Below, piece after piece: positions 44,460-56,507 of a stretch of DNA of 64,000 bases. The position numbers and the translations under genes were made by a program. Every line of letters starts with the position of its first letter. Positions within the stretch are counted from its first letter, which is position 1. This DNA is from Entomortierella parvispora (taxonomy: Eukaryota; Mortierellomycota; Mortierellomycetes; Mortierellales; Mortierellaceae): positions 1,296,501-1,360,500 of the forward strand of contig OY752144.1 in the NCBI GenBank assembly GCA_963573315.1, in the 5' to 3' direction. The notes under the pieces are model-generated. The model saw only the letters and a list, made by a program, of their open reading frames with translations, was not told the origin of the DNA and did not search any database.

Positions 44460-45874
44460 TATGAATTGATTTGCTATGGAATGGGTAAATGATGAAGAGA
44501 AGTGAGCAATGGACAAAGGTTGAAAAGGAGACAAAAGCAGTGGCCAATGCAGTGGCAAAAGTAGTGGCAAAAGTGGTGGCAAAAAGCAAGAGAAAAGTCC
44601 CACACAGTGGTTGGTACATCCTCCATTGAACGCACACTCCTCTCGTCCCCTTTCTCTCTCTGGGCTAGCTTCTGCCTGCATCAAGATCCTTGAGAACGCG
44701 TGTCCCAGTTGCTCAGAACTGAAATCGAAATGAGCCGCCAGTGTTTCGCTTGGAAGGGACTCGGACCAGGGTGCCATTGGGCCAAACGACAGTTGGCCCT
44801 TCCCCCTGTGGCTCTTGCAGGAAGACAGTCCTGCCAATAAATGGTACTCTTTTTCCTGCTCAGCTTCTTTCCTTTTTTTCTTCATTCAAGTCTCCTTTTC
44901 AAATTACTGCGATTGCTGCGTTCTCGGTCGATGCGCTTGCGCTCCCGAGGATCTACGGCTTCCACAGTGCCGTCTGGATGACAAGAACCGGATTCATCTG
45001 AATGAAGGCCTTCTCCACCCTGATGCTCTTGATCTTGTAGAGCTGAAGGACTATATTGGGCACATAGTTTCCTCTCCCTTACTTTTACAATCACAGCAAT
45101 GAAAAAAAAAAAAAAAAAAGAAGTGGCGGTGGAGTGAGGATCCATCTGGCTTTCTCTTCTGCTGGTCCAGGTTCGTGCAGTCCGGTTATGGCTCTCACTG
45201 ACGGACAATTGATTGCATCCACATGGACAGGGACCAGAAGATCGAGAGACGAGTGAGAATGAGAGCAGTTTGTCATCTAAAATTATCGGCATCAAAGAGC
45301 CAGCGCCTCGACACGGGACATCATAACTTTCATGATCCTGTGCTGAGCTGCTGCAAATTGCTTCGCTTGGGTAAGAATAAAGCAGACATTGTCTCCGATG
45401 GTGCAATTTGCATCATGGTCCACTTCCGTTGCTCCTACCTATTTGGCCGTTCCACTTCACCTACTCTTACTTCTTTTCTCTCTTCTTCATCTCTCGTCTT
45501 CCCGAGAGATCTCCTTCCCTACCCATTTGATTTGCACCATCGCTTCCAATTACTCCCGATATCATCGCCACTCGACTAATGTCCAGTCTGTTCCAACTTT
45601 CTTCCCAACCACCTTTTTTAATGCCTCGCACAACTCCCACCCCATTCTCTCCTTGACACGCCTTCTTTTTTCTTTCGCCTCCTTCTTATTCTCGACCTTT
45701 CTCTCCCCTTCTCCCTCTTTCCCTCTCCTCCCTGTCACCTACTTTTCACTTCACACACATCGACATTTTTCTTGTAGCCCCAACTTCTTGCAACGACCCT
45801 TACCCATTCATCCTCTCTCGATCTTGAGACCAGCTATCCTCAACCCCAGATCCAACAAACCCTTGCCTCGCAGG
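44460..45874. other. Gene-free stretch between divergent loci
   Basis: No supported gene was seen. It holds a GTGGCAAAAG-type short tandem repeat at about 44548-44586, an 18-nt A run at 45103-45119 and long C/T-rich tracts from 45450 onward that form the leader of the next gene. Confidence 0.5.
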
Positions 45875-46906
45875 ATGTGGTCCATAACATTCTTTTCTCT
45901 GGCGCCCATGGTCCTTTGTGTGATGATCATGAACGCGGCAGAACCCGCCATCGACTACTCTTATCTCCATAAACCCACCGCCACTATCTCCTCCTATCCG
46001 CCTTCAGCAGTTCCAGCACCGAGACTACAATCCCCTCAAGGTGGTGGAGGTGGCGGCCTTTACGTCCAGAATCTCGACTATTCACACAAGGAGCGATCCA
46101 TATCAGCGTTCTCGTCTTCGTGGCTCTCATCTATCATGTCTTCCCCCGTGTCGCTCATCCGACACCTGAGTCGATCCAGATCCTCTTCTTCGTCTTCTTC
46201 GCCTTCTTTGACGGCTGAAATTGATTTTGACGAAATCTCGACAGACTTCAATATAGAAGAGCTGCAACAACAGGAGAAGCGTCCACCCTCTCGATCCCGC
46301 TACTCACCGCCTGCTGCTGCTTACTATGTTGAGGATGAATCCATACGACGACATCATATGTATCTACAACAACAACATGGACGTCAGCAGCAGCAGCAGC
46401 ACCATTCAACCCACCTTGATTCCCCTAGCTTCAATGGTAAGAATCGACCTCATTCCTGCCCCTGCTTCCACGCCGCAGTTCTTTCTTCCTCTCGGTGAAC
46501 CACTAGGACACTTTTACGTGGCCTTCTTGCTTTTTTTTTTTTTTTTTTTTGGCTCTAGGGCACGTTTCTTCTTTTGTCGAAATGCCTTGTGTGCCCTTGT
46601 TGTGTCGCAATAGCTGAGGGTGGCCTGTGTGCCAAAAGTCCCTGGATTATCTCCGATTTCTTGAACTTTCTGGCAAGATACTTACCCCCCCCCCCTTTTT
46701 TTTTTTTTTTCCTCCCCTCAATAGAATCAGGGCTCTGTGGCCCTGCTGCAGGAACAAAAGTACCAACGCCACATGTTGGGGACGACAATAACAACAAAAA
46801 CCGCGATCACAGCCCCCAGACCAGGAATTTCGATGACCCTGGAAAAATTCCTCTGGCCGATTGGCATCTCCTGTCTGCCCTGCACAACAAACCACTTCTA
46901 CCGTGA
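45875..46906 (+). CDS. Orphan signal-anchored low-complexity protein
   Basis: Exons 45875-46436 and 46725-46906 join in phase (N|ESGLCGP) to 247 residues. The N-terminus (MWSITFFSLAPMVLCVMIMN) is a signal peptide or membrane anchor. The rest is disordered: Ser-rich runs, a Gln/His tract (QQQHGRQQQQQHH) and an acidic patch (EIDFDEISTDFNIEELQQQE). The second exon ends FDDPGKIPLADWHLLSALH. The frame of exon 1 is open back to 45389, but that part is CT-rich leader. The 288-nt intron contains two long homopolymer tracts (poly-T at 46531-46550, C then T at 46684-46710). No family was recognised. Confidence 0.6.
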
Positions 46907-47037
46907 ACAAAACAAAAAACCAAGCACTCAAAAACATGATAAAACGAGAAAGAAAGAAAAAAAAATATTAAAAATGATACCCCAAACAACCCATTCACAT
47001 GGCAGTAGTAAGTTCAAATATATATTGGGGTGCTGAT

Positions 47038-49557
47038 TTACACCTGGACTTCGCTCTGGGTCAGACTCAACGTCTCGCGTTCAATGTAGTCCATCGCCTC
47101 GGCGGTTCGTCTAAAGAAGTGTCCCTCGCCTCCTGCACGTTCCAAAAGATCACTCTTGACGAAAAGAGTGCGCGAATTGTCACGAAGCTTCACAAAGTAC
47201 ACCTTGATATCGCGCGCGTGGTAGGCTTCCACGATCTCCAGCAGGATTTGCGCTGCGCTGGCATCCAACGATGGCATGTTCTCGACATCAAAAATGACAT
47301 GCGACACTGGATTCAGACGAGCCTCCTCCGAAGGGTGCACGCTCATGTCTCCAAACACCTCCAAGCGGTGAAGTCTATCCTTGAGCTGACCAGTGTTGGC
47401 AAAGTATAATCCCTCTTCCACCTTGACGATAAGGACTCCGTCAATGTGTTCAGCAATGCCGGGGTAATCCTTGATGGGGCGGACTAGAAAATAAACAAGT
47501 CTAAGGTGAGCTCCCAGTCTCACACATGCCGTGACAAAGTATATTTACTGTCGACTTACATTTTCCTTTGGCTCCGGGCATGCGGCCCATGATTGTGATT
47601 CTTGGATAAGTAGATGTCTTGATGACCAAGAGGAAAGAGAGTGCAATGGCAAGCAAAGTTCCAGCCTCAATGGATACGGTGATGGTTGTCACAAATGTCA
47701 AAAGCAAAAGTCCCAGATCAGACCAAGCCTGGATCTGCCACATAAACTTGAGATCATGGGGCGCCTCCGAGAGCAAAGACAAGGCAGCGACGCAGATGAT
47801 ACCGGCAAGGACAGACTTTGGAAGGTAGTAGAAGCATGGCAAGAGGAAGAGAATCGCCACGAGGACAAACAGAGCCGTGATAAATCCTGCAAGTTGAGTA
47901 CGTGCTCCAGCCTTGTCGTTAATCTTGCTACGCGACAGCGAACCAAAGGCAGGGATGGCCTGGAACAAACCTCCGACGATGTTAGATACCCCCATGGCGA
48001 CCAGCTCGCGGTTGGGGCTGACTGAGTAGTTGTGCTTGGTGGCATACTGCTTGGTAATAACAATCGACTCGACGAATCCGATGATTGAAATAAGAACAGA
48101 GGTGCCAAATAAGCTCCTGACAGACACATTTTCAGGGACAGCGGGGAGGCCAGGAAGCTGGATACCCCCAGTTTTCATGCTGCCCAAAATGGCGAGACCA
48201 TCTTTGTCCCAGTGGAAGACAGCAGTAAGGATGGTATAGAGGATGACGCACAGAAGGATCTCGGGGACAAACTGAAGGAAGGACAGCTTTGTGAAGCGGG
48301 TTTTGATTGAGCCAAAGCTGAGCAAAAAGATAATGCTGCTGAAGGAGACAACTGTCGTCAGTTTGTGGATGCTGCCAAAGTTGTGGAAGATGAAGACGAG
48401 CTTGTCGACGGTGGAAGATTGCTCGCCAATGCCAACAGAGTCTGCCAATTCTTTCAGACCAAAGAGTGTGATGGATTGTTCGATCATGATAACCACCGCC
48501 ACGGCTGTGATGAATCCTCGAAGCAAGGCCCTGGAAAGAACCGAATCCAAAAATCCCAGACGGACAAATCCCAGGAAGAATGTGAAGAGTCCAACAAAGA
48601 GCGTAATGATGCATCCGATTGCAAGGCCGGTCTTGGGGTCGACACTGCCAATGGCGTGTTGCTGTTGAGCAATTGCGGAGCCGACCAACATGGAAACGAG
48701 TGCCTCTGGACCGACAGAGAGCTGGCGGGACGTTCCAAAGATGGAGTAGATAATACCGGGAATAAAAGCAGAATACAGTCCGTGGATGGGGTCGAGATGC
48801 GCCAAGGCGGTGGCATAGGACAAACTCTGGGGAATGATCAAGCAGGCCACAGTCAGACCTGCAATAAAGTCGTGGCCGAATCCATCCATGGAGTAGTGTG
48901 GCAGCCAGCGGAAAACGGGAACATAGTAACGCAGCCTGGTCCTGAAGGTCGTCCAAAGATCTGCACCTGGGGTCACTCGAGGGACTTCAGTTGCGCGGCG
49001 GGAGAAATAAGAATAAGGTAAAGTCGGGGTCAGGGTCTGGCTGGGTCAGAGGCAAAGGAGTGCGGGTCCCGGGCATTGGTATAGTGGTAAGGCGAGCGGC
49101 GCATGGATATACATGCATGCAGCCCCTGCTTACTTTGCCACCATTCTCATTTCATTTGCATGCCTGTCCACTTACAGAGTTCATCGTCCTCTTCGGCTTG
49201 CTGGTAGAGGTGGACCCTGCTGTGCCTGGCAAAGGGCGTGCTTTCGGAATTGTCATCGCTACTGTCGGAGCTGTCATCGTTGTTCACGGGAGAGTAGCGC
49301 TCTAGAATGGGAATTCAGAACACAAAGGCAAACGGATTAAACTTCCAAACTCATGCAAATGCTCGTTGACAATCGACTATCGTGCCCTGTCAATGCACTG
49401 CGATGTAAAAGTGGGGTGTGACGGAGGCCAATGGTTCGGACTAGCAGCTAGCCCGCACGAGTTTTCTGGCGCATTGTTTGGACCACGGCTATGCTTGTTG
49501 GGAGATGCACTTACGGGGGCTTGAACGTGAGGTTTGGCCCTGAGAAGACCGTACCAT
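47038..49557 (-). CDS. SulP/SLC26 anion transporter with STAS domain
   Basis: Exons 49557-49515, 49301-49176, 48984-47560 and 47483-47038 join in phase to 679 residues. An acidic cytosolic head (DDSSDSSDDNSE) is followed by the SulP core from about 65: GFGHDFIAGLTVACLIIPQS (the family signature region), PIHGLYSAFIPGIIYSIFGT, SVGPEALVSMLVGSAIA and about 12 helices. A STAS domain at about 540-670 (VDGVLIVKVEEGLYFANTG, VSHVIFDVENMPSLDASAAQ) contains the SLDASA loop. The family carries sulfate, bicarbonate or other anions; the substrate here is not fixed by sequence. The first two small exons were found by splice phase and give a plausible polar N-terminus; without them the protein would begin within the head. 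Confidence 0.92.
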
Positions 49558-50314
49558 GGTATGAATGAGTGGAGGAGTTGATGGGAGTGTGGCGGAAGTG
49601 AAGAGTGGGGAGGACTTTGATTGGGAGGGTTAGAGAAGAACAGAAAGAGGGAGGGAGGGGGAGGAGGAGGAAGAAGAGAAGAAGCAGAGGAGGAGGGTTA
49701 AGAGAAGAAGGAATAATAGAGCTGTTGGGAGGCGCGCAGAGGAAAGAGAGAAAAGAGCGCATGGCCGCGCGGGTGGACACATCACACACACAGACACAGA
49801 CACCATGCCATGGGGACCAGAAAACCTTTTTTTCCTGCTTTCTAGTCTTGCTGTTCTTCCCACACTTTACCACACTTTACCCCCCTCCTCCCGCGCCCCG
49901 CAATCAAAGTGCAACGGCCATTACGTCCGCTACTGTCCAGGACCGCCCGTCCGTCTTTCACCCATAGCTCAAAGAAAGAAGGTACACGCAGGGTCGGACT
50001 GCATGGCATTTGACCAAAAAGTGGTAGATCCCTTGGCAAGGCCGATTTCAGGTGGACTCCTTATCTGGCTTACGAAACATCAGAGCTCCCCTCAACGACG
50101 CATCCACATATCCAATTGACAGCGCTACCCTTTTCATTTGCTTCTTGATGGAAAATGGATAAGGTGAGTAGTTCAAGAACGACAAGGAGGATTAGGATTT
50201 CCGCCCTTCCCAGGAACCAAGACCTTTATTTGTCTTCTGTCCTTCTTGTCCCGTGTTCACTTGCAGGTTCCGGGGGGGGGGTATTATTGTCCCGCCTGTG
50301 CTGTTGCCAAAATG
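49558..50314. other. Intergenic stretch
   Basis: It contains the promoter of the transporter gene (purine-rich on the plus strand at about 49610-49770) and the 3' region of the HAD gene, with a ten-G run near 50272. No gene is supported. Confidence 0.5.
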
Positions 50315-51286
50315 TCAAGGCTCAAGCTGCATCCTCCAGGACTCAAGCAATGCAGGCAGATCGGCCAGCGCCTTGAGTTGGTAGTCAATGTGACCATAAC
50401 ACTCCAACGAAAGATCCAGATCTTCCTTGTCCGATATCAGCACCGTTCTGGCTCCTTGAGCCCGTGCCCATTTTAGCGCCTTGATGCTGTCATCGACCAC
50501 CACAACCTCCTCGTACTCTTCTTCCTGCCCATCCCTTTCCTTGGGCGTTACGTCTCTGTTCTTGACACGGATCCCAACATCTGCGAAAATGCGCTCGTAA
50601 AAGAGGGGCGATCTCTTCAAACATTGGACTCTGTCCGATCCGTAGAGTTGATCAAAACAGTCGAGAACCTCCAGCCCCCCCAAAATATATTCAAGATCTT
50701 CGATGCTGTCACCCGAGCTTGTGAATAATTTAAAGGATCTGTTCCTGTTGTTAATCTCCATCTCAGTCCCCGTTCGAAGGCGAGCGAGTGTTCGGATGGT
50801 CTCGACCGCACCAGGGAAATCAGCCTTTACACGAGCGATGGTGTAAAGATGAGCAGACCGAGCGAGTGCGAAGAGATCATCGTCCGTCAAACTCGGCATG
50901 ACCCTCTCGGCAAGTCCAGGCACATTGTCCGCAGCGACTTCGATCATGGCCTTGATCCATGCCACTAGCTGGATCCTCTCAAAGATCCAGTACACATTTT
51001 GACTTCTTGCATTACTGTTTTCGTTGCCGATCTCCTGGGCTTGGGCCGCCGCTGCTAACTCGGTCGCCCGGATCATGTACTCTTCCCATCGAGCAAAAAA
51101 TGTCTTGAAACTCTGCTGGTTGGCGTGACCCCAGATCTCGGCCGTACCACCAAGGATCGTGGTAGGCAAGAATTCACCCAAATAACGGAGCCATTGAGGA
51201 GTACGGAGCTGGTTGTCATTGATTACCCCACCAGAGTCAAGGAAGATGGCGGCTGGCATCTTTGTTGGCTGTCGTTGGCTTGTCAT
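50315..51286 (-). CDS. HAD-superfamily hydrolase-like protein
   Basis: The single-exon product has 323 residues. The HAD core motifs are present with one change. Motif I reads IFLDSGGVINDN at about residues 13-24, so the usual second Asp of DxD is Gly, as in some HAD proteins of the DxGGV type. Motif II is FKLFTSSGDS, a Lys lies in LKRSPLFYERIF and motif IV is VVVDDSIKALKWARAQGA. A helical cap lies between about 60 and 180 (WGHANQQSFKTFFARWEEYM). Loss of the second Asp often lowers phosphatase activity, so it may be a weak or specialised enzyme or act on another bond. The start at 51286 was chosen before SQRQPTKMPAAIF; the in-frame Met at 51337 gives an extra 17 residues. Confidence 0.85.
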   Translation of the reverse strand: MTSQRQPTKMPAAIFLDSGGVINDNQLRTPQWLRYLGEFLPTTILGGTAEIWGHANQQSFKTFFARWEEYMIRATELAAAAQAQEIGNENSNARSQNVYWIFERIQLVAWIKAMIEVAADNVPGLAERVMPSLTDDDLFALARSAHLYTIARVKADFPGAVETIRTLARLRTGTEMEINNRNRSFKLFTSSGDSIEDLEYILGGLEVLDCFDQLYGSDRVQCLKRSPLFYERIFADVGIRVKNRDVTPKERDGQEEEYEEVVVVDDSIKALKWARAQGARTVLISDKEDLDLSLECYGHIDYQLKALADLPALLESWRMQLEP

Positions 51287-52391
51287 TGTCTGCGTACGTT
51301 GGAGCACTTGGAATGGGTGAACGGAAGTAGACCACAAGAAAAAAGAAGTTGGAGCGATTCCAATTGTGAAGAACCTTTATATGAGGAAGAGCTTTAGCTG
51401 AAAGTTTGACTTATCGACTGCGGAAGAGCATGGACGGCGCTTTGGGATCAAATAAAGGTGTGGGCAGTGCTCTTGTACCCATTCGTTACCGTAAGTGCTG
51501 CCTGGTGGACTAGGACCGTTGTGTTTGTTGCATAACAGACTACTGTCAATAATGGTAAGAAAGACAACCGGGACCGCAAGCTGGCTGTTTGATCAAGCAG
51601 TTTAGTCGCTGGTAAGGTAGGCGAGGTCAATCACACAGCACTCAACACCACATCAAAGACACGGTGCTCCTTCAAAAGAATACCTCCTCGAGTGGCCAAC
51701 ACATCTCCGCGACCAATTGGTTCACGTTAGGTTTTGGCGATGTTGATATGGATGGCAAAACTGGTGACGCGGAGACAGTTGCTTGCGAACTAGCCATTGC
51801 CCACCCCTGTCCATTCATGGCTCTGGCTCCTATAAAGTTTCGATTCTTTGTCGACCGTTGACGTTGACACCATTTGCACAGTCCAGGCCACACAAAGCAC
51901 CCACATTTGCCACTGTTGACATTTGGCCAAAGTACTGACTGCCTTGTCAGCACTACACCAGGTAGAGCGCGTCGAGATAGCTGCCTGCAACAAGTTAAAG
52001 CGTTCTTTCGCTCACTCTGGGTAAACCTCTTTCGAAAGAAAAAATGTTGCCATGCAGGGCCAGGCACAGGGATATCCAGGGGACTTGATGCTCTTAATAC
52101 ATGTTTTCCATTATCCTGGACAGCTAATTGAGAAGAGAACCAGTACGGATGAAATTATTGCAGCAGAGTTGTGGGATGAAGAGGTTTACAACGAGTGTAA
52201 GATTGTCCTAAGGAGTAAGTGGTATGATCAATCGCAGAGTCCAACATAAACGTAATGAAGTCATGGCATTTTCTGACGAGGGAACTCTTTGCTTCAAAGC
52301 ATATCATAGCGTTTGAACCATTAAATAGAATTGATGGGTACGTTTTAGAAGGTGGTTCGTTTATTGGAGAATAATTCGATACGACTGACAT
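51287..52391. other. Gene-free stretch
   Basis: No gene with similarity was seen. Several open frames of 60-130 codons exist on both strands, but composition and lack of similarity argue against them. Confidence 0.45.
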
Positions 52392-53059
52392 TTAAGCAGT
52401 CTCGCCCTCCTTCTTGAAGACGTAGGTCAGACCGCAGCGACCGCAGTACTGACGGTCGTGGTGCCAGGCCATGAAGACACCAGCACCGCAGGTCTCGGAG
52501 GGGCACTCACGACGGAGACGGGTGATCTTGCCGTTACCATCGACCTGGTAGAACTTGAGAACGGCCAATTTGACCTTTCTCTTCTTGTGCTTGATCTTCT
52601 TGGGGGTGGTGTAGGTCTTCTTCTTGCGCTTCTTGCCTCCTCCCAAAAGGTCGACGTTCATGTCCAAAGTGGCCATGGCGGGGATGGTGGCGAGAAGGGT
52701 GTCCGAGGAAAGGGTCTTTCCGTTGAAGGAGAGACGCTGGGCAGCGGCGGCAACACCTGAAAGAGGGCAAAAAAGAAAATAGAGTCCAGTCCTTTAGTTT
52801 CTGGTTGATTCCAAGCACGCGAGTCCTGTATCATGCATCAATTGCTCTTTCGAAGTCATGGCCTGTACTGTCCTCTTTGGAGAACAATCAGGGATCATGG
52901 TAACGGCAAAGAATTGAAGATTGCGAATCCGATTTTGAATTCTTCCTGAGACATACCCTCGCGCTCCTGGATCATGGACTTGACATTGCTAATGCTGTCG
53001 CCAGCCTGGACGTTGACGGTCAAGGTCTTGCCGGTAAGGGACTTCACGAAGAACTGCAT
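52392..53059 (-). CDS. RPS31: Ubiquitin-like/ribosomal protein eS31 fusion
   Basis: Exons 53059-52957 and 52756-52392 join in phase to 155 residues. Residues 1-75 align with ubiquitin ([20 protein letters not shown], then [23 protein letters not shown]) but are highly changed, and end in LLGGG. Residues 76-155 are a normal eS31: [20 protein letters not shown], then [20 protein letters not shown] and a zinc-binding [15 protein letters not shown] (four Cys). Ubiquitin fused to eS31 normally acts as a chaperone cleaved off after synthesis to release the 40S protein. Here the moiety lacks Ile44, Arg72, Arg74, His68, Lys29, Lys33 and Lys63 equivalents, with one residue deleted, so it is unlikely to work as ubiquitin. 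Only Lys6, 11, 27 and 48 remain. The eS31 part is intact and of usual length. Confidence 0.95.
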
Positions 53060-56000
53060 CTTGACTAAGAGGATGATGGATGTGGGTTAGACGGGTGCCA
53101 TGAAGCAATGACAGTGAAGTCTGTGTCGAGATGATGATTGCAAGATGATGATCCTCCATGTCCAATGAATGAATGAGAACGTCCATGTGGTGTCCAGGAT
53201 GGTGTCCTTGTAGCATCGAGTCTTGATTCCTTGATCGCTTGATCCGATCAGTTCACATTGTCAGGATCTTACATTGAAGAAGAAAGGAAGGACCGAGCAA
53301 GAGAAGCGCACCGAGCGGCGCTTTGTGCACCACTTTGAAAAAAAATAGTAAACGTCACCGAAACCGAAATCGCAAGCACATGATCACGTGGTTCAAGCTG
53401 TCGCGAAAAAAAAACTCGTTTTTCGTTCTCAAGCACTCCGCCAGGTACACACATAGGGAGATATTCATCCACCCACTTTGCCTTGCGTGGGAGGCTACAT
53501 TTGTATTTTAGTGAAGATCTCGAGCCTGTCTGCCCGTCTGCCGTCCTGTCTGCCTGCCCGTCCCCCGAACGGCACCCCTGCCGACATCAAGCAACTGGCA
53601 ATCAATTTGGCCCTGTCCAATCTGTGGCCACGGCCCCTGTCCTCTGCAATTGAAATTCATTTCAGTGAAATATGTAAGAGCGTTAGTTATCAACACCACC
53701 AAAGAGTCTCTGAGCAAAACTCCAACTACATCACCCAAAAACTCTGCAGAAGGACATCTGCACTTCATCGCCATCCCTTCCTCCCATCTATCCATCCGCA
53801 ATCCCATCGATCCCCTCCCTCCTCACCACGCGCTGGCCCTGTGCGCTGAAACCGCAACCCCCTTCCTCCGTCTCCTTCCTTCTCTTCACCCACAGACCCT
53901 ATCCGGCCGTTTCCTTTTTGCATCTTTCCGGCCTTGACCACATCCACATCACATCCTCATCATTCCTCCTCCTCGCGTTTTCTCGCTCCGCGCTCTGCTC
54001 TCACTCTGCGCACTGCAGGTAACGTCTCTCTCCTCTCCCTCCTGCAGCCTGGCCTTGACGGTTCCAGTTGACTTTCCCCGCAAAGACATTTATCCATTAG
54101 GTCTTTGCTCGCTCTCCCATCCTTGCCCCTTGACCGCTTTCTTTCTCGTTCTTTCACTTCATCTGCTCTGGCATATTCAGCTACACACAGTCAAGCCTCG
54201 GCTGTTTTTTTCCCCTCTTTCCTTTTCATTTTTCTCCCCTCTTTCCTTTCTTTTTTCTCGCCTATTGTCCACTTGTTTTCGGTGACCCTGGCCACCTTTT
54301 TTTCGTTCCGCCAGTAGTGTTGCGGTGTCCTTGTTGGTGCAAAGAAGACAACAGAGGGTTGATATCACCAAGAAGGGGAAGGGGTTTAAAAATATGCAAA
54401 TTGTTGTGCTGATGCGCAAACTATGAACGTTTGGACTGAAAACGACAGCAGAGACCGATCTTGCATGTGAGGATCAATTGAGCGACAGGGAAGAAGGGCT
54501 CGCCAACATGGCGGGCGAAGGAGGCTGAATCGCGACCTCCAGAGTGTCCTCCACGCGCACTTCTTAGACGGCAGCAAGGGCATCATCCCCTGTTTTCTCC
54601 CTGTTGCTCGCTGTCTGTGGACAAACTGCTCTTGCAAATATAGTCTTAAGATTCAGCTCAGCTCAGCGTGCGTGTGGTGGGACTGGAGGCGGACGAGGGG
54701 GCGGTTTATTTTGATTGTGTCTTTTTGGATTGTTCCCTTCATTCCCCTCCTCTCGTTTCTGGTCCTCTTCCGCTCTCGTCCTTCTTCTCTTCTTTTCTCC
54801 TCTCTCTCTCTTTCTCTTACTTTTTCTTCAATCGCAACTCCACTTTCCTTTGCTCCTCAAGCAAACCTCGTCCTCCTGCACTGCATCTCTCGCTTTGTCG
54901 TTTCCACTCTCCTGCACCTCCACCTGCCCTCCCTTATCTTCACCCCTTGTACTCCTCGCGTGGATCCATACTCCTCTTTCCCAACCTCTTCCTCTTTCTC
55001 TTCTTCCTTTTCCTCCTCTCCATCTGCTCTTTCTCGCGCACCTCAATGCATGTACATTATCCACCGTATTACACTGTACACTTTTAATTAACGAAGAACC
55101 ACTGTCCTGTCTCGCTTCTTTCTCCCGACTTGCCGCCAACCACCACCTCACCACCTCACTACCCGACCGCATTCACTACACAGCGCAAGACTCGAGGATC
55201 CCTGTAATTTAGCTTCCACTTTTCCTCTCGATCATCAGGTACAGTTCACTCTCTGCCTTCCTTTCACTTCAACTACGAACCAGTCTTGGATGTCTGGTGC
55301 TTCGTCTCCAAAAAAAAAAAATCTGGCAACGACAACGCAAGTGGAAAGCAAAGCCAGTGCGGCAACCACAGGACAAAGAGAGGGGTGTAAACATTGCGAC
55401 CCGTGCAACAAGGCTCTCGCTAATATTAGACATCATCACAATGGGACGGAAAATGGGTGCAGTTTTGCTTTGTGTACTCTGGGTCACCTCCACTGCCTTT
55501 ATCAACATCATCATCCTCGAACGCACGCAGCGCAAACAAGGGAGGAGGACATGGTGTCGTCATGCTGGACGACAAGTCCAATCTGACGGGCAAGTCCAAT
55601 CTGACGGGCGACTTTGGTTCTCAACGGCCAGTCTAATTTTCATCAACGATCCGGGGGGGTATTGGGAGGTTGGGAGGTTGGACCTGGCCCCCGCTTGTTT
55701 GTTGTTGCTTTCCATCAAGTGCATCGATTGCATTGACGCAACGTGTGTGTTTGTCCTTTGCCCCAAGAGTCCAAAAGACGAACGGAAAAAAGAACCTGAT
55801 CCCGTCGTGGCCACCAACGGAACGATGGACACTGCCCCCTCCGTCGCTGCACTTGCCGCTCGCTCCTCTTTCTTTCTTGCATTCCATCACACCCAAGCCC
55901 ATCCATCCATCCATCATATCCTTGCGGTCATCCGCCCATTTTTATTTTTGTAACTCGTTGCTGTAGGGTGCGTTTGGTTTTTTCCTTTTATTTTTTTTTC

Positions 56001-56507
56001 TTGCTGCTTTGTTCCCCACACGCTCCTGCCTCCTCCCGCTTCCCTTCATTTTTCCACTCGCGTCTCGGGCAGACCAACATCCTGGATCCCTGAAACCGCA
56101 CTGTCCCTCAAGATCCGAACCCAGTCAGACAACCGACTTCTCGATCGGGGATCTCGGTGTCCAGGTGCTCTTTTTTTTATATATATTTTATCTCTGCTCC
56201 CATGCGGTCAAGGGTCAAACTATGCGGACGGAGGTCACAGTTTGGGCTATTGCTACCTTGCCGGCCATTTTTCCTTTTGTCGGATATCCCTATTTTTAAA
56301 TATCTTCTTTCTACGCACCTCCCTTTCGCTCCCCCTCCTCCCCCCTGGCCCTGACAGTGAAATGTCAGCTCGAACACGTCGCGCTTGAGCAAATGACCCG
56401 TTCTTTCGGGCTAATCATCGTTCCTTTGTGCTAACCATCTCCCTTCCCCCTTTTTTTGCCCTTTAATTCTGACCAAAGATTGCAGAGTTGCTCCTTCACC
56501 CACCATC
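53060..56507. other. 3.4 kb gene-free region between divergent eS31 and chitin synthase genes
   Basis: No supported gene was seen. The first 300 bp should carry the eS31 promoter and include an ATGATCACGTGG site near 53380. From about 53700 to 56500 the plus strand is C/T-rich and full of splice-like signals, which suggests a long leader with untranslated exons for the chitin synthase. Many short open frames on both strands are CT-repeat artefacts. Confidence 0.5.

Noticed and set aside
47531-49021. Plus-strand open frames opposite the SulP gene
   Set aside because: Antisense shadows of a strongly conserved transporter.
49071-49120. tRNA-like 5' half (GGCATTGGTATAGTGGTAAG)
   Set aside because: It resembles an A-box region, but no anticodon arm, T-arm or B box follows, and it lies in an intron of the transporter gene.
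50246-50476. Plus-strand frame with a CPAC motif
   Set aside because: A single short Cys pair in a shadow of the HAD gene and a G-run; not a zinc finger.
53370-53400. CACGTG-type site near the eS31 promoter as a specific regulator site
   Set aside because: One short match is not enough to name a regulator.
54668-55212. Overlapping open frames of 139-165 codons on the plus strand
   Set aside because: All three frames are open because of CT-rich repeats; the products are Ser/Leu/Pro/Phe runs with no similarity.
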